A stretch of DNA of 64,000 nucleotides from Alkaliphilus peptidifermentans DSM 18978. GTDB lineage: Bacteria > Bacillota > Clostridia > Peptostreptococcales > Natronincolaceae. The notes under the pieces are model-generated. The model ran no database searches, was not told the DNA's origin, and saw only the letters and a program-made list of their open reading frames with translations. The stretch is taken from positions 1-64,000 of the forward strand of contig NZ_FMUS01000001.1 of the NCBI RefSeq assembly GCF_900101495.1. The letters are read 5' to 3'. Positions 34,907-44,480 of this stretch are shown one piece after another (within the stretch, counting starts at the first letter, position 1; each line of letters starts with the position of its first letter). Position numbers and translations under genes: made by a program.

Positions 34907-35905
34907 TTATCTCTTATGCTTTCTCATAACATTTATTAAAGTTTCATTTTTATCTAATCTATGAATAGCCTCCACAAATCGAATAGTACCTGTTTTTCCC
35001 CTCATAACTACAGAATGGGTTTGTGCTCTATTGCTTCCTAAATAAAGGACTCCCTTCAAAAGATCCCCTTGAGTAATTCCTGTTGCAGCAAAAAAGCAAT
35101 CGTCACTACTAACCAGTGCATCTAGATTCAATATTCGGTTAACATCTTCTTCGCTTAAACCTAATTCTTTACATCTAGCCCATTCCTCGTCACTCATAGG
35201 ATGTAGCATACCCTGCATATCTCCACCTAAGCATTTTAAAGCCACAGCCGCAATAACGCCCTCAGGAGCCCCGCCAATACCCATCAGTATATCTACTCCT
35301 GTTTCTTCAAAACCAGTGGCCATTGCCGCTGCCACATCTCCATCGCTAAAAAGCTTAATTCTTGCACCCGCTTCTCTTACCTCTTTAATAATTTCCCCAT
35401 GGCGTTCTCTATCCTGTATAATTACTGTTACGTCTTCGATATTTTTATCCAAGGCTTTAGCTACAGCCTCTAAGTTTTCCTTTACAGTAGCAGTTATATC
35501 AACAACTCCTTTAGCCTTTGGTCCAACAGCAATTTTTTTCATGTATGTATCTGGAGCATGTAGTAAGCAGCCCTTAGGAGCGATTGCCACCACTGCTATT
35601 GCATTTGGCAACCCTTTTGCTATTAGGTTAGTACCTTCTAAAGGATCTACTGCTATATCAACCTCTACCTCTTCACCCTCACCACATCCCACTACTTCTC
35701 CAATATATAGCATAGGAGCTTCATCTAATTCTCCCTCACCAATCACAACAGTTCCTTTTATAGAAAGCCCTGCAAAAGTGCTTCGCATGCCATCGACTGC
35801 AGCTTGGTCAGCACCTTCCTTATCTCCTCTACCCATATAGGAGGCTGAGGCTAATGCTGCTGCTTCTGTAACTCGTACTAATTCTAGCGATAAACTTCTA
35901 TCCAT
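34907..35905 (-). CDS. glpX: Class II fructose-1,6-bisphosphatase GlpX (copy 2)
   Basis: 332 residues and clearly similar to the neighbouring copy. [21 protein letters not shown] and [18 protein letters not shown] with DPLEGT keep all metal residues. It has an extra insertion (CGEGEEVEV) and a C-terminal extension ending in RKHKR. ATG 35905 has AGGAGG just upstream; the TTG at 35923 sits on the ribosome site and is rejected. Two adjacent glpX genes are unusual. One could be SBPase-like or differ in regulation; neither is truncated. Confidence 0.93.
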   Translation of the reverse strand: MDRSLSLELVRVTEAAALASASYMGRGDKEGADQAAVDGMRSTFAGLSIKGTVVIGEGELDEAPMLYIGEVVGCGEGEEVEVDIAVDPLEGTNLIAKGLPNAIAVVAIAPKGCLLHAPDTYMKKIAVGPKAKGVVDITATVKENLEAVAKALDKNIEDVTVIIQDRERHGEIIKEVREAGARIKLFSDGDVAAAMATGFEETGVDILMGIGGAPEGVIAAVALKCLGGDMQGMLHPMSDEEWARCKELGLSEEDVNRILNLDALVSSDDCFFAATGITQGDLLKGVLYLGSNRAQTHSVVMRGKTGTIRFVEAIHRLDKNETLINVMRKHKR

Positions 35906-36221
35906 TTTTACGTTCCTCCTCAATCTACTTAGAACAAAATCATTTCATGCTTTAAAATAATGACAAAATTCTTTATATAACTATTTGTTAAGATAATCAA
36001 TAGCTAAACTGTTGAAAATTCTTTATATTCCATTAAATAAGCTATACTTTTAATAGTTTGTTCTAACAATATAATATACTATTGTAGATTAATTCTCAAC
36101 CGTATTATGCCTCATCTCTTTCTATAATATTTTTTCTAAATGAAAAAAGGAAGACATAAAACATTTACCGTTTTACATCCTCCTCATATATATTGGCTAT
36201 AAGCCATAGGGGAAATTTTTA
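35906..36221. other. Intergenic region between glpX and the SDR gene
   Basis: Mostly featureless AT-rich DNA between the core block and the inserted sigma-54 block. AAAATTCTTTATAT occurs twice, at 35965-35978 and 36015-36028, spaced 50 bp, upstream of glpX copy 2. No terminator with a T-run was found after the SDR gene. Confidence 0.5.
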
Positions 36222-36962
36222 TTATAATACTATTCCACCGTCAACCGAAAGTACTGTTCCTGTTACAAAGCTAGACTCCTCTGATGCTAGGAATAAACAT
36301 GCATTAGCTATATCATCTGGCTTACCTAATCTATTTAAGGGAGCCTTTTCCTTCATCATAGCAAGCACCTTTTCTGGCATTATTGCAGTCATTTCAGTCT
36401 CTATAAAGCCTGGGCAAACAGCATTGACATTTACATTTTTTCTTCCTAGTTCTTTAGCCAAAGACTTTGTCATCCCAATTACTCCTGACTTAGTTGCAGC
36501 GTAGTTTGTTTGACCAAAATTTCCGTATAGTCCAACTACCGAGGAGATATTAATAATTTTCCCATACTCCTTTGTCCTCATGATATTAACTGCGGCCTTC
36601 GAGCAATTATATACACCTGTTAGGTTTACATTTATTACGTTATCCCACTGATCATCTGACATTTTATAAAGCTGAGCATCAGCTGTTATACCAGCATTAT
36701 TAACTAATATATCTACAGTTCCTAAATCTTCAACTACTTTTGTAAATACCTCTTGTACTTGAGATCTATTTGTAACATCCATCACATATCCATAAACCTC
36801 ACTGTATTTTTCCTTCATTTCAGTAATGGTTTTTTCTAAACCATCTCCGCTCCGGTCAATAAGAACAACCTTTGCGCCCTCTGAAGCATATTTTTCTGCT
36901 ATAGCTCTTCCTAAACCTCTAGTTGAACCTGTAACAACCGCTACTTTATCCTTTAACCGCAT
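36222..36962 (-). CDS. Short-chain dehydrogenase/reductase, FabG-like
   Basis: 246 residues. Classical SDR with TGSTRGLGRAIAEKYAS (cofactor), NNAGIT, catalytic Ser in INISSVVGLYGN and YAATK (Tyr/Lys), and CPGFIETEM. It is most like 3-oxoacyl-ACP reductases. It closes the sigma-54 operon, 54 bp downstream of the CoA-transferase gene. With a KAS III-like enzyme and a CoA-transferase, it probably reduces a 3-oxoacyl-CoA; a housekeeping fabG would lie with other fab genes, which are absent. Confidence 0.85.
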   Translation of the reverse strand: MRLKDKVAVVTGSTRGLGRAIAEKYASEGAKVVLIDRSGDGLEKTITEMKEKYSEVYGYVMDVTNRSQVQEVFTKVVEDLGTVDILVNNAGITADAQLYKMSDDQWDNVINVNLTGVYNCSKAAVNIMRTKEYGKIINISSVVGLYGNFGQTNYAATKSGVIGMTKSLAKELGRKNVNVNAVCPGFIETEMTAIMPEKVLAMMKEKAPLNRLGKPDDIANACLFLASEESSFVTGTVLSVDGGIVL

Positions 36963-37016
36963 TATATAACCTCCTTGTATTGATTTCTTTATCTCCTGTC
37001 ACCTCTGTCACTCTGT

Positions 37017-38348
37017 CTACCAAATACCATGTTGCTTTGCTTGGAATTTCAATTCATCCCTGAAGTCTGGGTGGGCTATGCTAATTAGCCTTTCAACCCT
37101 TTCCTTAATAGATCGACCCCGAAGCCTAACAATGCCGTGCTCTGTTACAACATAATCTACATCATTTCTGGAAAGACTTACTGCAGCACCTTGCTTAAGC
37201 ATAGGAACAATTTTAGAGATTGTAGACCTTCCTCCTGCTTCATTTTTTACAGTGGTTGTAGAGTATAGGGCAATGAAGGATTTCCCTTCTGGAGAGTTCT
37301 GAGCTCCTACTGCTGTGTCTGTCTGCCCTCCAGTTCCAGAAAACTGCATGGGTCCAATTGATTCAGAAGCACACTGACCAAATAAATCCACCTCCAGTGA
37401 AGTATTGATAGAAACCATCTTATGATTTTGGCCAATAATATATGGGTTATTGGTCCATTTGCCATATCTAAAAACTACAGATGGATTATCATCTATAAAA
37501 TCATAAAGCCTTTGACTACCCAAAGCAAAGGTTGCTACTGTTTGACCTCTGTATATGGTTTTATGGGAATTATCTACTGCACCCCACTGAATTAGATCCA
37601 CCATACCATCCGTAAACATTTCAGTGTGAATTCCTAAGTGTTTTTTAATTTTTAGAGCTTCTGCCACAGCATTGGGTATGCCTCCAATGCCTAGCTGAAT
37701 GGTTGATCCATCCTCCACCATCTCAGCAATATAGTTTCCAATTATTCTATCCTTCTCATTTATTGGAACTTCCGGCAGTGTTGGCAATTCATAGGATGAC
37801 TCTACAACTATATCAATCTCACTGATGTGGACCAATGTATCTCCAAAGGTCCTTGGCAAATTGGGATTAACAACAGCTATAACATAGGCTCCCTCTTCGA
37901 TAGCCTGCCGCTCATAGGTAGTACCCAAGGAAAGGCTTAAATATCCGTGTTTGTCCATTGAAGCACAGGTGCAAAGAAGGACAAGCCGCCTATCATCCCT
38001 TGCATATAGTCTTTTGGTAAAAGAGTTATGGAGGTGCTGTGGGGCAAAGGATACATTACCTGTGCTATGGGCTTTTCTCATGACAGGAGAATAGAACCAG
38101 CCCGCCGTAAAAATTGTATCTGCATACTCAGGATTCTTAATGAATTCATAATCCTTCATAGGTAGGCAATTGCTCAGTTCACATCCCCTTACTCCATAAT
38201 CTCTAATCCTATGAAGCTCTTCTAACAAAGGAATAGGTTCACTTCCTGCCATGGCTGCTATAATAAAATCATTAGATTTAATGGTTCTTAATGCACCATC
38301 TATACTTTTAATCTTACCTTTATAAATTTCTTTAGCATTACTGGTCAT
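37017..38348 (-). CDS. Acetyl-CoA hydrolase/transferase family CoA-transferase
   Basis: 443 residues. The 4-hydroxybutyrate/butyrate CoA-transferase type: GIGGIPNAVAEAL and HTEMFTDGMVDL, in which the Glu is the probable catalytic residue that forms the CoA thioester. GTGGQTDTAVGAQ and VTEHGIVRLRGRS are late family blocks. ATG 38348 is preceded by AAAGGAGG; an upstream ATG at 38402 lies inside the KAS III-like gene and is rejected. It probably activates the acid produced by the pathway with acetyl-CoA or a short-chain acyl-CoA. The donor and acceptor are unknown. Confidence 0.88.
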   Translation of the reverse strand: MTSNAKEIYKGKIKSIDGALRTIKSNDFIIAAMAGSEPIPLLEELHRIRDYGVRGCELSNCLPMKDYEFIKNPEYADTIFTAGWFYSPVMRKAHSTGNVSFAPQHLHNSFTKRLYARDDRRLVLLCTCASMDKHGYLSLSLGTTYERQAIEEGAYVIAVVNPNLPRTFGDTLVHISEIDIVVESSYELPTLPEVPINEKDRIIGNYIAEMVEDGSTIQLGIGGIPNAVAEALKIKKHLGIHTEMFTDGMVDLIQWGAVDNSHKTIYRGQTVATFALGSQRLYDFIDDNPSVVFRYGKWTNNPYIIGQNHKMVSINTSLEVDLFGQCASESIGPMQFSGTGGQTDTAVGAQNSPEGKSFIALYSTTTVKNEAGGRSTISKIVPMLKQGAAVSLSRNDVDYVVTEHGIVRLRGRSIKERVERLISIAHPDFRDELKFQAKQHGIW

Positions 38349-38361
38349 ATGCACCCCTCCT

Positions 38362-39381
38362 TTATGAATTCCCCCACTTGATTGTACAAGCATCCCAAGC
38401 ATAGCCTATACCTGCGCTAACCCAAACTACAATGCTGCCATCTTTGATTTTTTCTTCATTCAAAGCAAGGGATGTGGAAAGAATCTGATCTATTTGTCCT
38501 ATGTGTCCATAATCTCTTAAATAAATGGATTTGTCTAAGCCTAGCCCAAGCTCATTCATAACATATTCATGGGCAGATGGCTTCATATGAAGCATGGCCA
38601 CATAGTCAATATCTTTTCTGCTGAAGCCACTTGCACTTAAACTATCATCAATTGCCTTTAAAAAATTCGGCATGCTTTTTTCACCTAAGCCGTTTTTCAT
38701 ATGCTGGGGATCTAAAACATCTAATGATTTCAGCCCATATTCTATGTTCTCCTTAGTTAATGGATTAATTGTGCCCCCATATTTAACTGCAACATCCCTT
38801 GCAAATGAACCGTCTGTAATAATCCTTGATTCAAGTAACAGGTTTTTCCCGTAGTTCTTCTTAAGCAAAATAGCTCCACCACCTGCAGCAAGGTTAAACA
38901 TAAAGGTGACTCTGTCATTTTTATAGTCAATAAAATCACCATTTCTATATCCACCAGCTATCAATATTGTATTTATGCTGGGGTCTGACATCATAAGGGA
39001 TTTGGCAAGCTTCATGGCTACTACTGCTGTACCACACCTTTGAGCAACATCAAAGGCCCATGCATTATAGGCTCCAATAGCCTCTTGAATATATATCCCA
39101 GTTGTAGTTAAGGGATATTCCTTATGCTCTTCACCAATAGAAATTATTACATCAATATCTAAAGGATTTGTGTTTGTTTTATTTAAGCAATCTTGAGCTG
39201 CCCTTACCCCCATTTCCATAGTGCCATCATCTACACCAGGAATAGGTTTTTTATTGAATCCAAACTTATTCTTAATAACATCAACAGGGATTCCAGATTG
39301 TTGGGCGATTTCTTCTGCTGTTTCATAGGTTTCTGGAATATAAAGGCCCATACCTACAATTCCAACATGTATATCCTTCAT
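38362..39381 (-). CDS. KAS III-like (FabH/HMG-CoA synthase fold) condensing enzyme
   Basis: 339 residues of the thiolase-superfamily fold. The nucleophile is Cys116 in FDVAQRCGTAV, and His265 in MLHMKPSAHE fits the FabH His. At the third catalytic position FabH has Asn, while this protein has His293 in YGHIGQIDQ, so it differs from true fatty-acid KAS III. GGAILLKK is the usual GGxG region. It could condense or cleave a beta-keto acyl substrate. It lies 27 bp after the second hydrolase gene and 13 bp before the CoA-transferase gene in the sigma-54 operon. Confidence 0.8.
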   Translation of the reverse strand: MKDIHVGIVGMGLYIPETYETAEEIAQQSGIPVDVIKNKFGFNKKPIPGVDDGTMEMGVRAAQDCLNKTNTNPLDIDVIISIGEEHKEYPLTTTGIYIQEAIGAYNAWAFDVAQRCGTAVVAMKLAKSLMMSDPSINTILIAGGYRNGDFIDYKNDRVTFMFNLAAGGGAILLKKNYGKNLLLESRIITDGSFARDVAVKYGGTINPLTKENIEYGLKSLDVLDPQHMKNGLGEKSMPNFLKAIDDSLSASGFSRKDIDYVAMLHMKPSAHEYVMNELGLGLDKSIYLRDYGHIGQIDQILSTSLALNEEKIKDGSIVVWVSAGIGYAWDACTIKWGNS

Positions 39382-39408
39382 GACATTACCTCCTAATGGA
39401 ATTACCTA

Positions 39409-40218
39409 CTAGTCATTAATAGCTAAAAATCCCAATACAATTAGTATAAACTCTTCCATTTTTTCATAGCATGAGGCATGACCAGCCTCAGGTATAATAA
39501 TGAATTTGGAATCTTTTATCCCTTCATGAATTAATAGTAATTCATGGTAAGGGGTTATTATATCTTTGTCAGAGGCAATAACTAGAGTGGGTACCTCTAT
39601 ACCTGTCAGGTGTTGAACTATATCGTAATCTCCATGGCTAGAGGAAAGTCTAAGGTATCGTTCAAACCATTCTGCCGTCAGTATTTTACTAAATAGCTCT
39701 TCTCTATCCTTCAGCCACTTCCAATTTTTTTCATAGAAGGTATCAGAATATATCAAGGGCATCGCTAGTCTGAAAAACTTTTTTCCATCCTTCAGCTTAG
39801 CTGCTTCATCCCATGATTCACCTATAGCTATTAAATATTGAGTGAGTCTTGCCATTGTATTGGCTAAAATTAAGGTCTCAAGCATATGTGGATAGGTTAA
39901 AGCAAAAAGCATTGATACTTGCCCCCCATAGGAAATTCCCATTAGGTTACACTTTGCTATTCCTAAATGTTCAAGTAAGCCCTTTAAGTCCTCAACATGT
40001 TGACTAATTGTATATGTCACTGGTGAAGACTGGGACTTCCCTTGATCTCTAAAATCAACATTTAAAACCCTATAGCCTGCTTTAGTAAAGGAGGGCAAAA
40101 GCCCTCCCCAGCTTTCTGCACTCATCATGATTCCATTTAGAATAACCAGTACTCTATCACCGTCACCAGTTATCTTATAAAAAATATCTACACCGTTTAT
40201 TTTTACCTCTGGCATCAT
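39409..40218 (-). CDS. Alpha/beta hydrolase (second copy)
   Basis: 269 residues. Nucleophile Ser96 in GISYGG, Asp in ASDKDIITPYH and His in PEAGHASCYEK form the triad. ILNGIMMSAESWGGL holds the oxyanion turn; this is NG rather than the usual HG, a small oddity. Close to esterase and enol-lactonase types (PcaD/MhpC-like). It is 6 bp downstream of the other hydrolase. Its role is to cleave an ester, lactone or C-C bond in the imported substrate; which of these cannot be seen. Confidence 0.83.
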   Translation of the reverse strand: MMPEVKINGVDIFYKITGDGDRVLVILNGIMMSAESWGGLLPSFTKAGYRVLNVDFRDQGKSQSSPVTYTISQHVEDLKGLLEHLGIAKCNLMGISYGGQVSMLFALTYPHMLETLILANTMARLTQYLIAIGESWDEAAKLKDGKKFFRLAMPLIYSDTFYEKNWKWLKDREELFSKILTAEWFERYLRLSSSHGDYDIVQHLTGIEVPTLVIASDKDIITPYHELLLIHEGIKDSKFIIIPEAGHASCYEKMEEFILIVLGFLAIND

Positions 40219-40224
40219 ATCACC

Positions 40225-41100
40225 TTATTCTTTTATAAAGTTTATTATTTTTTCAGCTAATAGCTCCGGACAATCCACCATAGGGGAATGACCACTATTT
40301 TTTAGTATTTCCAGTCCAGCGTTTACTCCAATTGCTTTAACTGTTTCCTCCACCATATCTTTTGCAACTACAAGATCACTGTCACCCCAGAGGGCTAAAA
40401 CAGGGATATTTATGCTTTTAATACTCTCTTCCAAATTGAAGTTAGCTAATGCCCAATCTATATCCACTAAATTTCTTTGTTCGAAGGTTGCGTTTAAAAA
40501 CATTTTGTAATCATCCTCTTCAGGTTTTTTATGGACATAAATTAAGGCATCCCAAATCTGTCTCATTAGATCATAATCTTTATTTTCTATTGCATTAAGG
40601 GCAGGAATTACCTGAATTGGATCCTGTGCCATTTCCTCTTTAGTATTATAAACCTCACCTATTATAGGCTGACCATTTTCATCCTTCTTATATAGTGGAT
40701 ATCCTTTATATGAAACTGAGCTTATTAATACAAGCCTTTCTATAATCTCGGGATACAATATTGCCAGCTCCATTGCCACTCCACCGCCAGTAGACCATCC
40801 TACCACAACTAAATTTTCCAGCATTTTTTGATCAATTAATTCTTTAACATCCTCTGCCAGCTCCTTAAGTGAATTAAAGGGTCTATTATAGGTGGATTTG
40901 CCCATGCCCCTTAAATCAACAGCATATAGATGATGCTCTTCTGAAAGTGAATCCATTATCGGCTCCCAGTGCTTAGAAGAGGACATATTACCATGAATTA
41001 AAAGAATAGTCTTTTCACCCTCACCTGCTTCCCTATAAAAAAGTGTATCTCCACCCTTTACTTCAATAGTTCCATAGCTTAATCTTTTCAACATATTCAA
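40225..41100 (-). CDS. Alpha/beta hydrolase (first copy)
   Basis: 291 residues. HGNMSSSKHWEPIM (oxyanion turn), VDLRGMGKST, nucleophile Ser103 in GWSTGG, Asp in WGDSDLVVA and His in GHSPMVDCP. A typical intact alpha/beta hydrolase of the haloperoxidase, BphD or PcaD kind. It is read after livM (5 bp) in the sigma-54 operon. Two hydrolases in one operon suggest a two-step hydrolysis of the imported compound. Confidence 0.87.
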   Translation of the reverse strand: MNMLKRLSYGTIEVKGGDTLFYREAGEGEKTILLIHGNMSSSKHWEPIMDSLSEEHHLYAVDLRGMGKSTYNRPFNSLKELAEDVKELIDQKMLENLVVVGWSTGGGVAMELAILYPEIIERLVLISSVSYKGYPLYKKDENGQPIIGEVYNTKEEMAQDPIQVIPALNAIENKDYDLMRQIWDALIYVHKKPEEDDYKMFLNATFEQRNLVDIDWALANFNLEESIKSINIPVLALWGDSDLVVAKDMVEETVKAIGVNAGLEILKNSGHSPMVDCPELLAEKIINFIKE

Positions 41101-41105
41101 TCCTC

Positions 41106-42107
41106 CTATAGGCCTTTTTCTATGGCCTTAGTATTTTTCTTGGTTCTTCTCTCTTTCATATACTTATTCCATAATCCTACAAAGCCCTCTGGCATAAATA
41201 GTACAACAATTACATACATAGCACCGAAGAATAATAACCATCTTTCAAATATAGGATGAACAGATCGAAGATTTAAAAGATAATTTTGAACTGCATTTAC
41301 AAATGCGCTTCCAACGATGGCTCCGTATAGGGTTCCTGTACCACCCACCAAAGTAATTAATAATGCATTTAGCGTTTGCTGCACACTCAAAAGATCTGTG
41401 TTGGCAAATCGATTTAATATACCAAACATTATTCCAGCAAGACCAGAAGCAATACCTGCCACCTGTAAGCCAATCAGTTTATATTTTGAAGTTTCATAGC
41501 CTAAAAATTCGGCCCTTTGTTCATTTTCTCTTATGGCCATCAATACTCTGCCTGTTGGAGATAATATAAATTGTCTTAATACAACGGTCATTATTATTAA
41601 AAATATTAAGGCGTAATAGTAAAAGCCTATTCTATCTCTAAACACATCTGGAATTTTAAAGGGTAATCCATCAGCACCCATTGTTACACTTCTCCAGCGT
41701 TCTGCAATATTCCTGACAATTTCGCCAAGAGCCAATGTAATCATGGCAGCGGCTATAACTCCACCACCCCTCAGAACTATTTTTCCCATAATATAAGCAG
41801 CTAAAGAACAAAACACAACTGTGACAATCACTGCCATTCCAAATACAACAAGGTTGTTTCCAAAGTTGGTGAAAAATATTCCTGCAATATAGGCACCACT
41901 ACCAAAGAATAATGCATGACCTAAATTAATAAAGCCAGTATAGCCTCTTAGTATGTCATAGCTCATACCATAAACAGCCAGTATAAAGATTCGACTGATA
42001 AGAGTAATTGTAGACAGCTTAGAAAAATGTGGAATAATACTTAGTACAACCAGTAACACACCTAATGCTAGAAATGTTTTCTTATCCATGTTATTCAAAA
42101 GCTTCAT
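41106..42107 (-). CDS. livM: Branched-chain amino acid-type ABC permease LivM
   Basis: 333 residues with about nine membrane helices. AVYGMSYDILRGYTGFINLGHALFFGSGAYIAGIFFT is the LivM signature. GLQVAGIASGLAGIMFGIL is the cytoplasmic loop that contacts the ATPases. The ATG overlaps the livH stop by 1 nt. It forms the channel with LivH. Although the family carries Leu/Ile/Val, urea or other amides in other bacteria, the operon context points to a different organic substrate. Confidence 0.93.
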   Translation of the reverse strand: MKLLNNMDKKTFLALGVLLVVLSIIPHFSKLSTITLISRIFILAVYGMSYDILRGYTGFINLGHALFFGSGAYIAGIFFTNFGNNLVVFGMAVIVTVVFCSLAAYIMGKIVLRGGGVIAAAMITLALGEIVRNIAERWRSVTMGADGLPFKIPDVFRDRIGFYYYALIFLIIMTVVLRQFILSPTGRVLMAIRENEQRAEFLGYETSKYKLIGLQVAGIASGLAGIMFGILNRFANTDLLSVQQTLNALLITLVGGTGTLYGAIVGSAFVNAVQNYLLNLRSVHPIFERWLLFFGAMYVIVVLFMPEGFVGLWNKYMKERRTKKNTKAIEKGL

Positions 42108-42973
42108 TATTTCTTCACCGCCAATCCAAATAATCCGCTTGGTTTAAATGCCAATACAGCAGCCATTAAAGTTACATTTGCTACAACTGCCAAGGATGGT
42201 GCATACCATGCAACGGCTGCTCCCATTAAACCTAAAAATACACTTCCTGCAGCAGAGCCTATAAAGCTACCCATTCCTCCAATTACAACAACTATAAAGG
42301 CTAATACCTGATTATGCATTCCTGCTGTAGAGCTTATGCTTCCAACAAGGGGGGCATATAGTGCTCCTCCTAGTCCTGCAAGGGCTGCTCCTGCTGCAAA
42401 TACCAGAGTAAAATAAAGTTTTATATTTATTCCTAGTGCCTGAACCATATCTGGTCTTTGTACACCTGCCCTAATAACCATGCCTATCTTAGTTTTGTTT
42501 AGTAATATGTGAATACCAATGGCAATTAATGCTCCAACAACAATAAGGAAAACTCTATACTGAACAATGGTTACCCCACCAATTGACCAAGTACCAGCTA
42601 AATAACTGGGCCTTGCCACATTAATAGGAGAAGCACCCCAAAACAATCTAACTAAATCGGTAAAAATAACCTGTAGTCCTAATGTAATTAGGATTTGTGC
42701 AGGTACATTACCGTATACTCGACTTACGAAAAACTTTTCAAAGAATACTCCCAATGCAAATACAATTAAAATTGAAGCTAAAATTCCTAAAACAAAGCTA
42801 TTTGTCAAGGTATAAATCCATACAAAGGAGTAGCCTCCCCAGAGGAACAAAGTACCGTGGGTAAAGTTAACTACACCCATCAGCCCTAGGATAATGGACA
42901 ACCCTGATGCCATAAGAAAAATCAAAGCTCCTTCGGCTAATCCGTTTATTAATAATGTTATAAATATATCCAT
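42107..42973 (-). CDS. livH: Branched-chain amino acid-type ABC permease LivH
   Basis: 288 residues, eight or so helices. LINGLAEGALIFLMASGLSIILGLMGVVNFTHGTLFLWGGY is the LivH start, and LGGALYAPLVGSISSTAGMHNQVLAFIVVVIGGMGS the loop that binds LivF/LivG. Stop and start are fused with livM. It lies 15 bp downstream of livF. Confidence 0.93.
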   Translation of the reverse strand: MDIFITLLINGLAEGALIFLMASGLSIILGLMGVVNFTHGTLFLWGGYSFVWIYTLTNSFVLGILASILIVFALGVFFEKFFVSRVYGNVPAQILITLGLQVIFTDLVRLFWGASPINVARPSYLAGTWSIGGVTIVQYRVFLIVVGALIAIGIHILLNKTKIGMVIRAGVQRPDMVQALGINIKLYFTLVFAAGAALAGLGGALYAPLVGSISSTAGMHNQVLAFIVVVIGGMGSFIGSAAGSVFLGLMGAAVAWYAPSLAVVANVTLMAAVLAFKPSGLFGLAVKK

Positions 42974-42988
42974 AGTATCCTATCCTCC

Positions 42989-43696
42989 TTATATAACTCC
43001 TAGATGCTTTCTCTGTAGCTCAGTATCTTCAATTAATTCCTTAATTGTGCCTTCATCAACGGTTTTCCCTTCGTCAATCATATAATATCTTTCTGCTACG
43101 GCACATGCTAAGGCAAAGTTTTGCTCAACCAATAAAATGGTGGTGCTCTTACTGATTTCCTTAAGTGCCAGTGCTAGTCTTTCAATTACCACTGGGGCCA
43201 GCCCCTTACTGGGTTCATCAATTAAGATGATTTTGTTTTCATTAACTAATGCTCTTGAAATAGAAAGCATTTGTCGTTGACCACCACTTAGGGTTTTTGC
43301 TAATCTTTTATAAGCCACTTTTAAGTCTGGAAATAGGTCTAGAACATAGTCCCTCTTTTCAAGAGTGGGCTTATCTTCCTTCCACATGGCAATTTTAAGG
43401 TTTTCTTCAATTGTTAATTCATCAAACACACCATAATCCTCTGGAACGTAGCCTATACCCATTTTTGCTATTTCATAGGTTGGTTTACCTACAATTGATT
43501 CTCCATCCAATTTGATTGATCCACTTCTGGTATTAACTAAACCCATGATGGTTCTTAAAAAGGTTGTTTTTCCTGCTCCATTTCTTCCCAACAGAGCTAC
43601 GGCCTCACCTTGGTGAATTTCTACAGAAACCCCCTGTAAAATGGTGTATAACCCTATATAGGATACTAAATCCTCTGCTTTAAGTAGTGGGTTCAT
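42989..43696 (-). CDS. livF: ABC transporter ATP-binding protein LivF
   Basis: 235 residues. Walker A GRNGAGKTTFLR, signature LSGGQRQMLSISRAL, Walker B IILIDEPSKGLAP. These are LivF features, as is the short C-terminus. GGAGGAGG inside the livG end is its ribosome site; the genes overlap by 17 nt. It works as a heterodimer with LivG. Confidence 0.94.
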   Translation of the reverse strand: MNPLLKAEDLVSYIGLYTILQGVSVEIHQGEAVALLGRNGAGKTTFLRTIMGLVNTRSGSIKLDGESIVGKPTYEIAKMGIGYVPEDYGVFDELTIEENLKIAMWKEDKPTLEKRDYVLDLFPDLKVAYKRLAKTLSGGQRQMLSISRALVNENKIILIDEPSKGLAPVVIERLALALKEISKSTTILLVEQNFALACAVAERYYMIDEGKTVDEGTIKELIEDTELQRKHLGVI

Positions 43697-44450
43697 TTAA
43701 AACGCCTCCTCCTAGATAAGCCTTTAGCACTTCAGGGTTTCTTGAAACCTCTTCTGGGTCACCCTCAACTAGCTTAGCTCCATTGACAATAATAATTAAT
43801 TGATCTGATAAGGTCTTAACCATATCCATTTTGTGCTCAATTAAAATAATTGTTGTACCCTTTTTCTTTGTTCTTCTTAATATATCAATCATGGTGGGAA
43901 CTTCCTCTATAGACATACCTGCTGTAGGCTCATCCAATAGCAGCACCTCCGGCTCTAATGCTAAAACCATTCCTAGCTCCAGCTTCCTCTGTTCACCATG
44001 ACTTAATTCTCCTGCCAAGAAATCCTTTTTATCCTTTAAAAGAACTTCCTCTAAAATTTCTTCAGTTTTTTCATTAAGACTCTTGAACCTTCTATGATCA
44101 GTAAAAATTTTATAGCCAACCTCTTCATGGGCCTGCATAGCAAGCCTAACATTCTCATAGGTTGTAAGCCTTGAAAATACATTGGTTAGCTGAAAGGACC
44201 TTCCCATTCCCATTTTAACTCTTTCAACAGGGGACAGACCTGTAACGTCTGTCCCTTTGAAAAAGATTTTACCTTCGGTGGGCTTTAATAGTCCACTTAT
44301 TAGATTAAATAGTGTTGTTTTTCCAGCACCATTTGGTCCAAGAATAGTTGTAAACAAGCCTTTTTCAAGAGAAATGCTGACACCATTAACTGCTTTATGG
44401 GCTCCGAAGCTAATGCTTAAATTTTCTGTTCGAATTAATGTTTCTGCCAT
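43680..44450 (-). CDS. livG: ABC transporter ATP-binding protein LivG
   Basis: 256 residues. Walker A GPNGAGKTTLFN, LSHGEQRKLELGMVLALEP, Walker B VLLLDEPTAGMS, and the C-terminal KLVEGDPEEVSRNPEVLKAYLGGG of the BCA_ABC_TP_C tail. The ATG at 44450 is preferred, with AAAGGA 8 nt before it; an in-frame TTG at 44474 lies upstream of the ribosome site. It lies 30 bp after livK. Confidence 0.93.
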   Translation of the reverse strand: MAETLIRTENLSISFGAHKAVNGVSISLEKGLFTTILGPNGAGKTTLFNLISGLLKPTEGKIFFKGTDVTGLSPVERVKMGMGRSFQLTNVFSRLTTYENVRLAMQAHEEVGYKIFTDHRRFKSLNEKTEEILEEVLLKDKKDFLAGELSHGEQRKLELGMVLALEPEVLLLDEPTAGMSIEEVPTMIDILRRTKKKGTTIILIEHKMDMVKTLSDQLIIIVNGAKLVEGDPEEVSRNPEVLKAYLGGGVLNEPTT

Positions 44451-44480
44451 GTTATACATCCTTTCTTCTAACAAGGTTTT

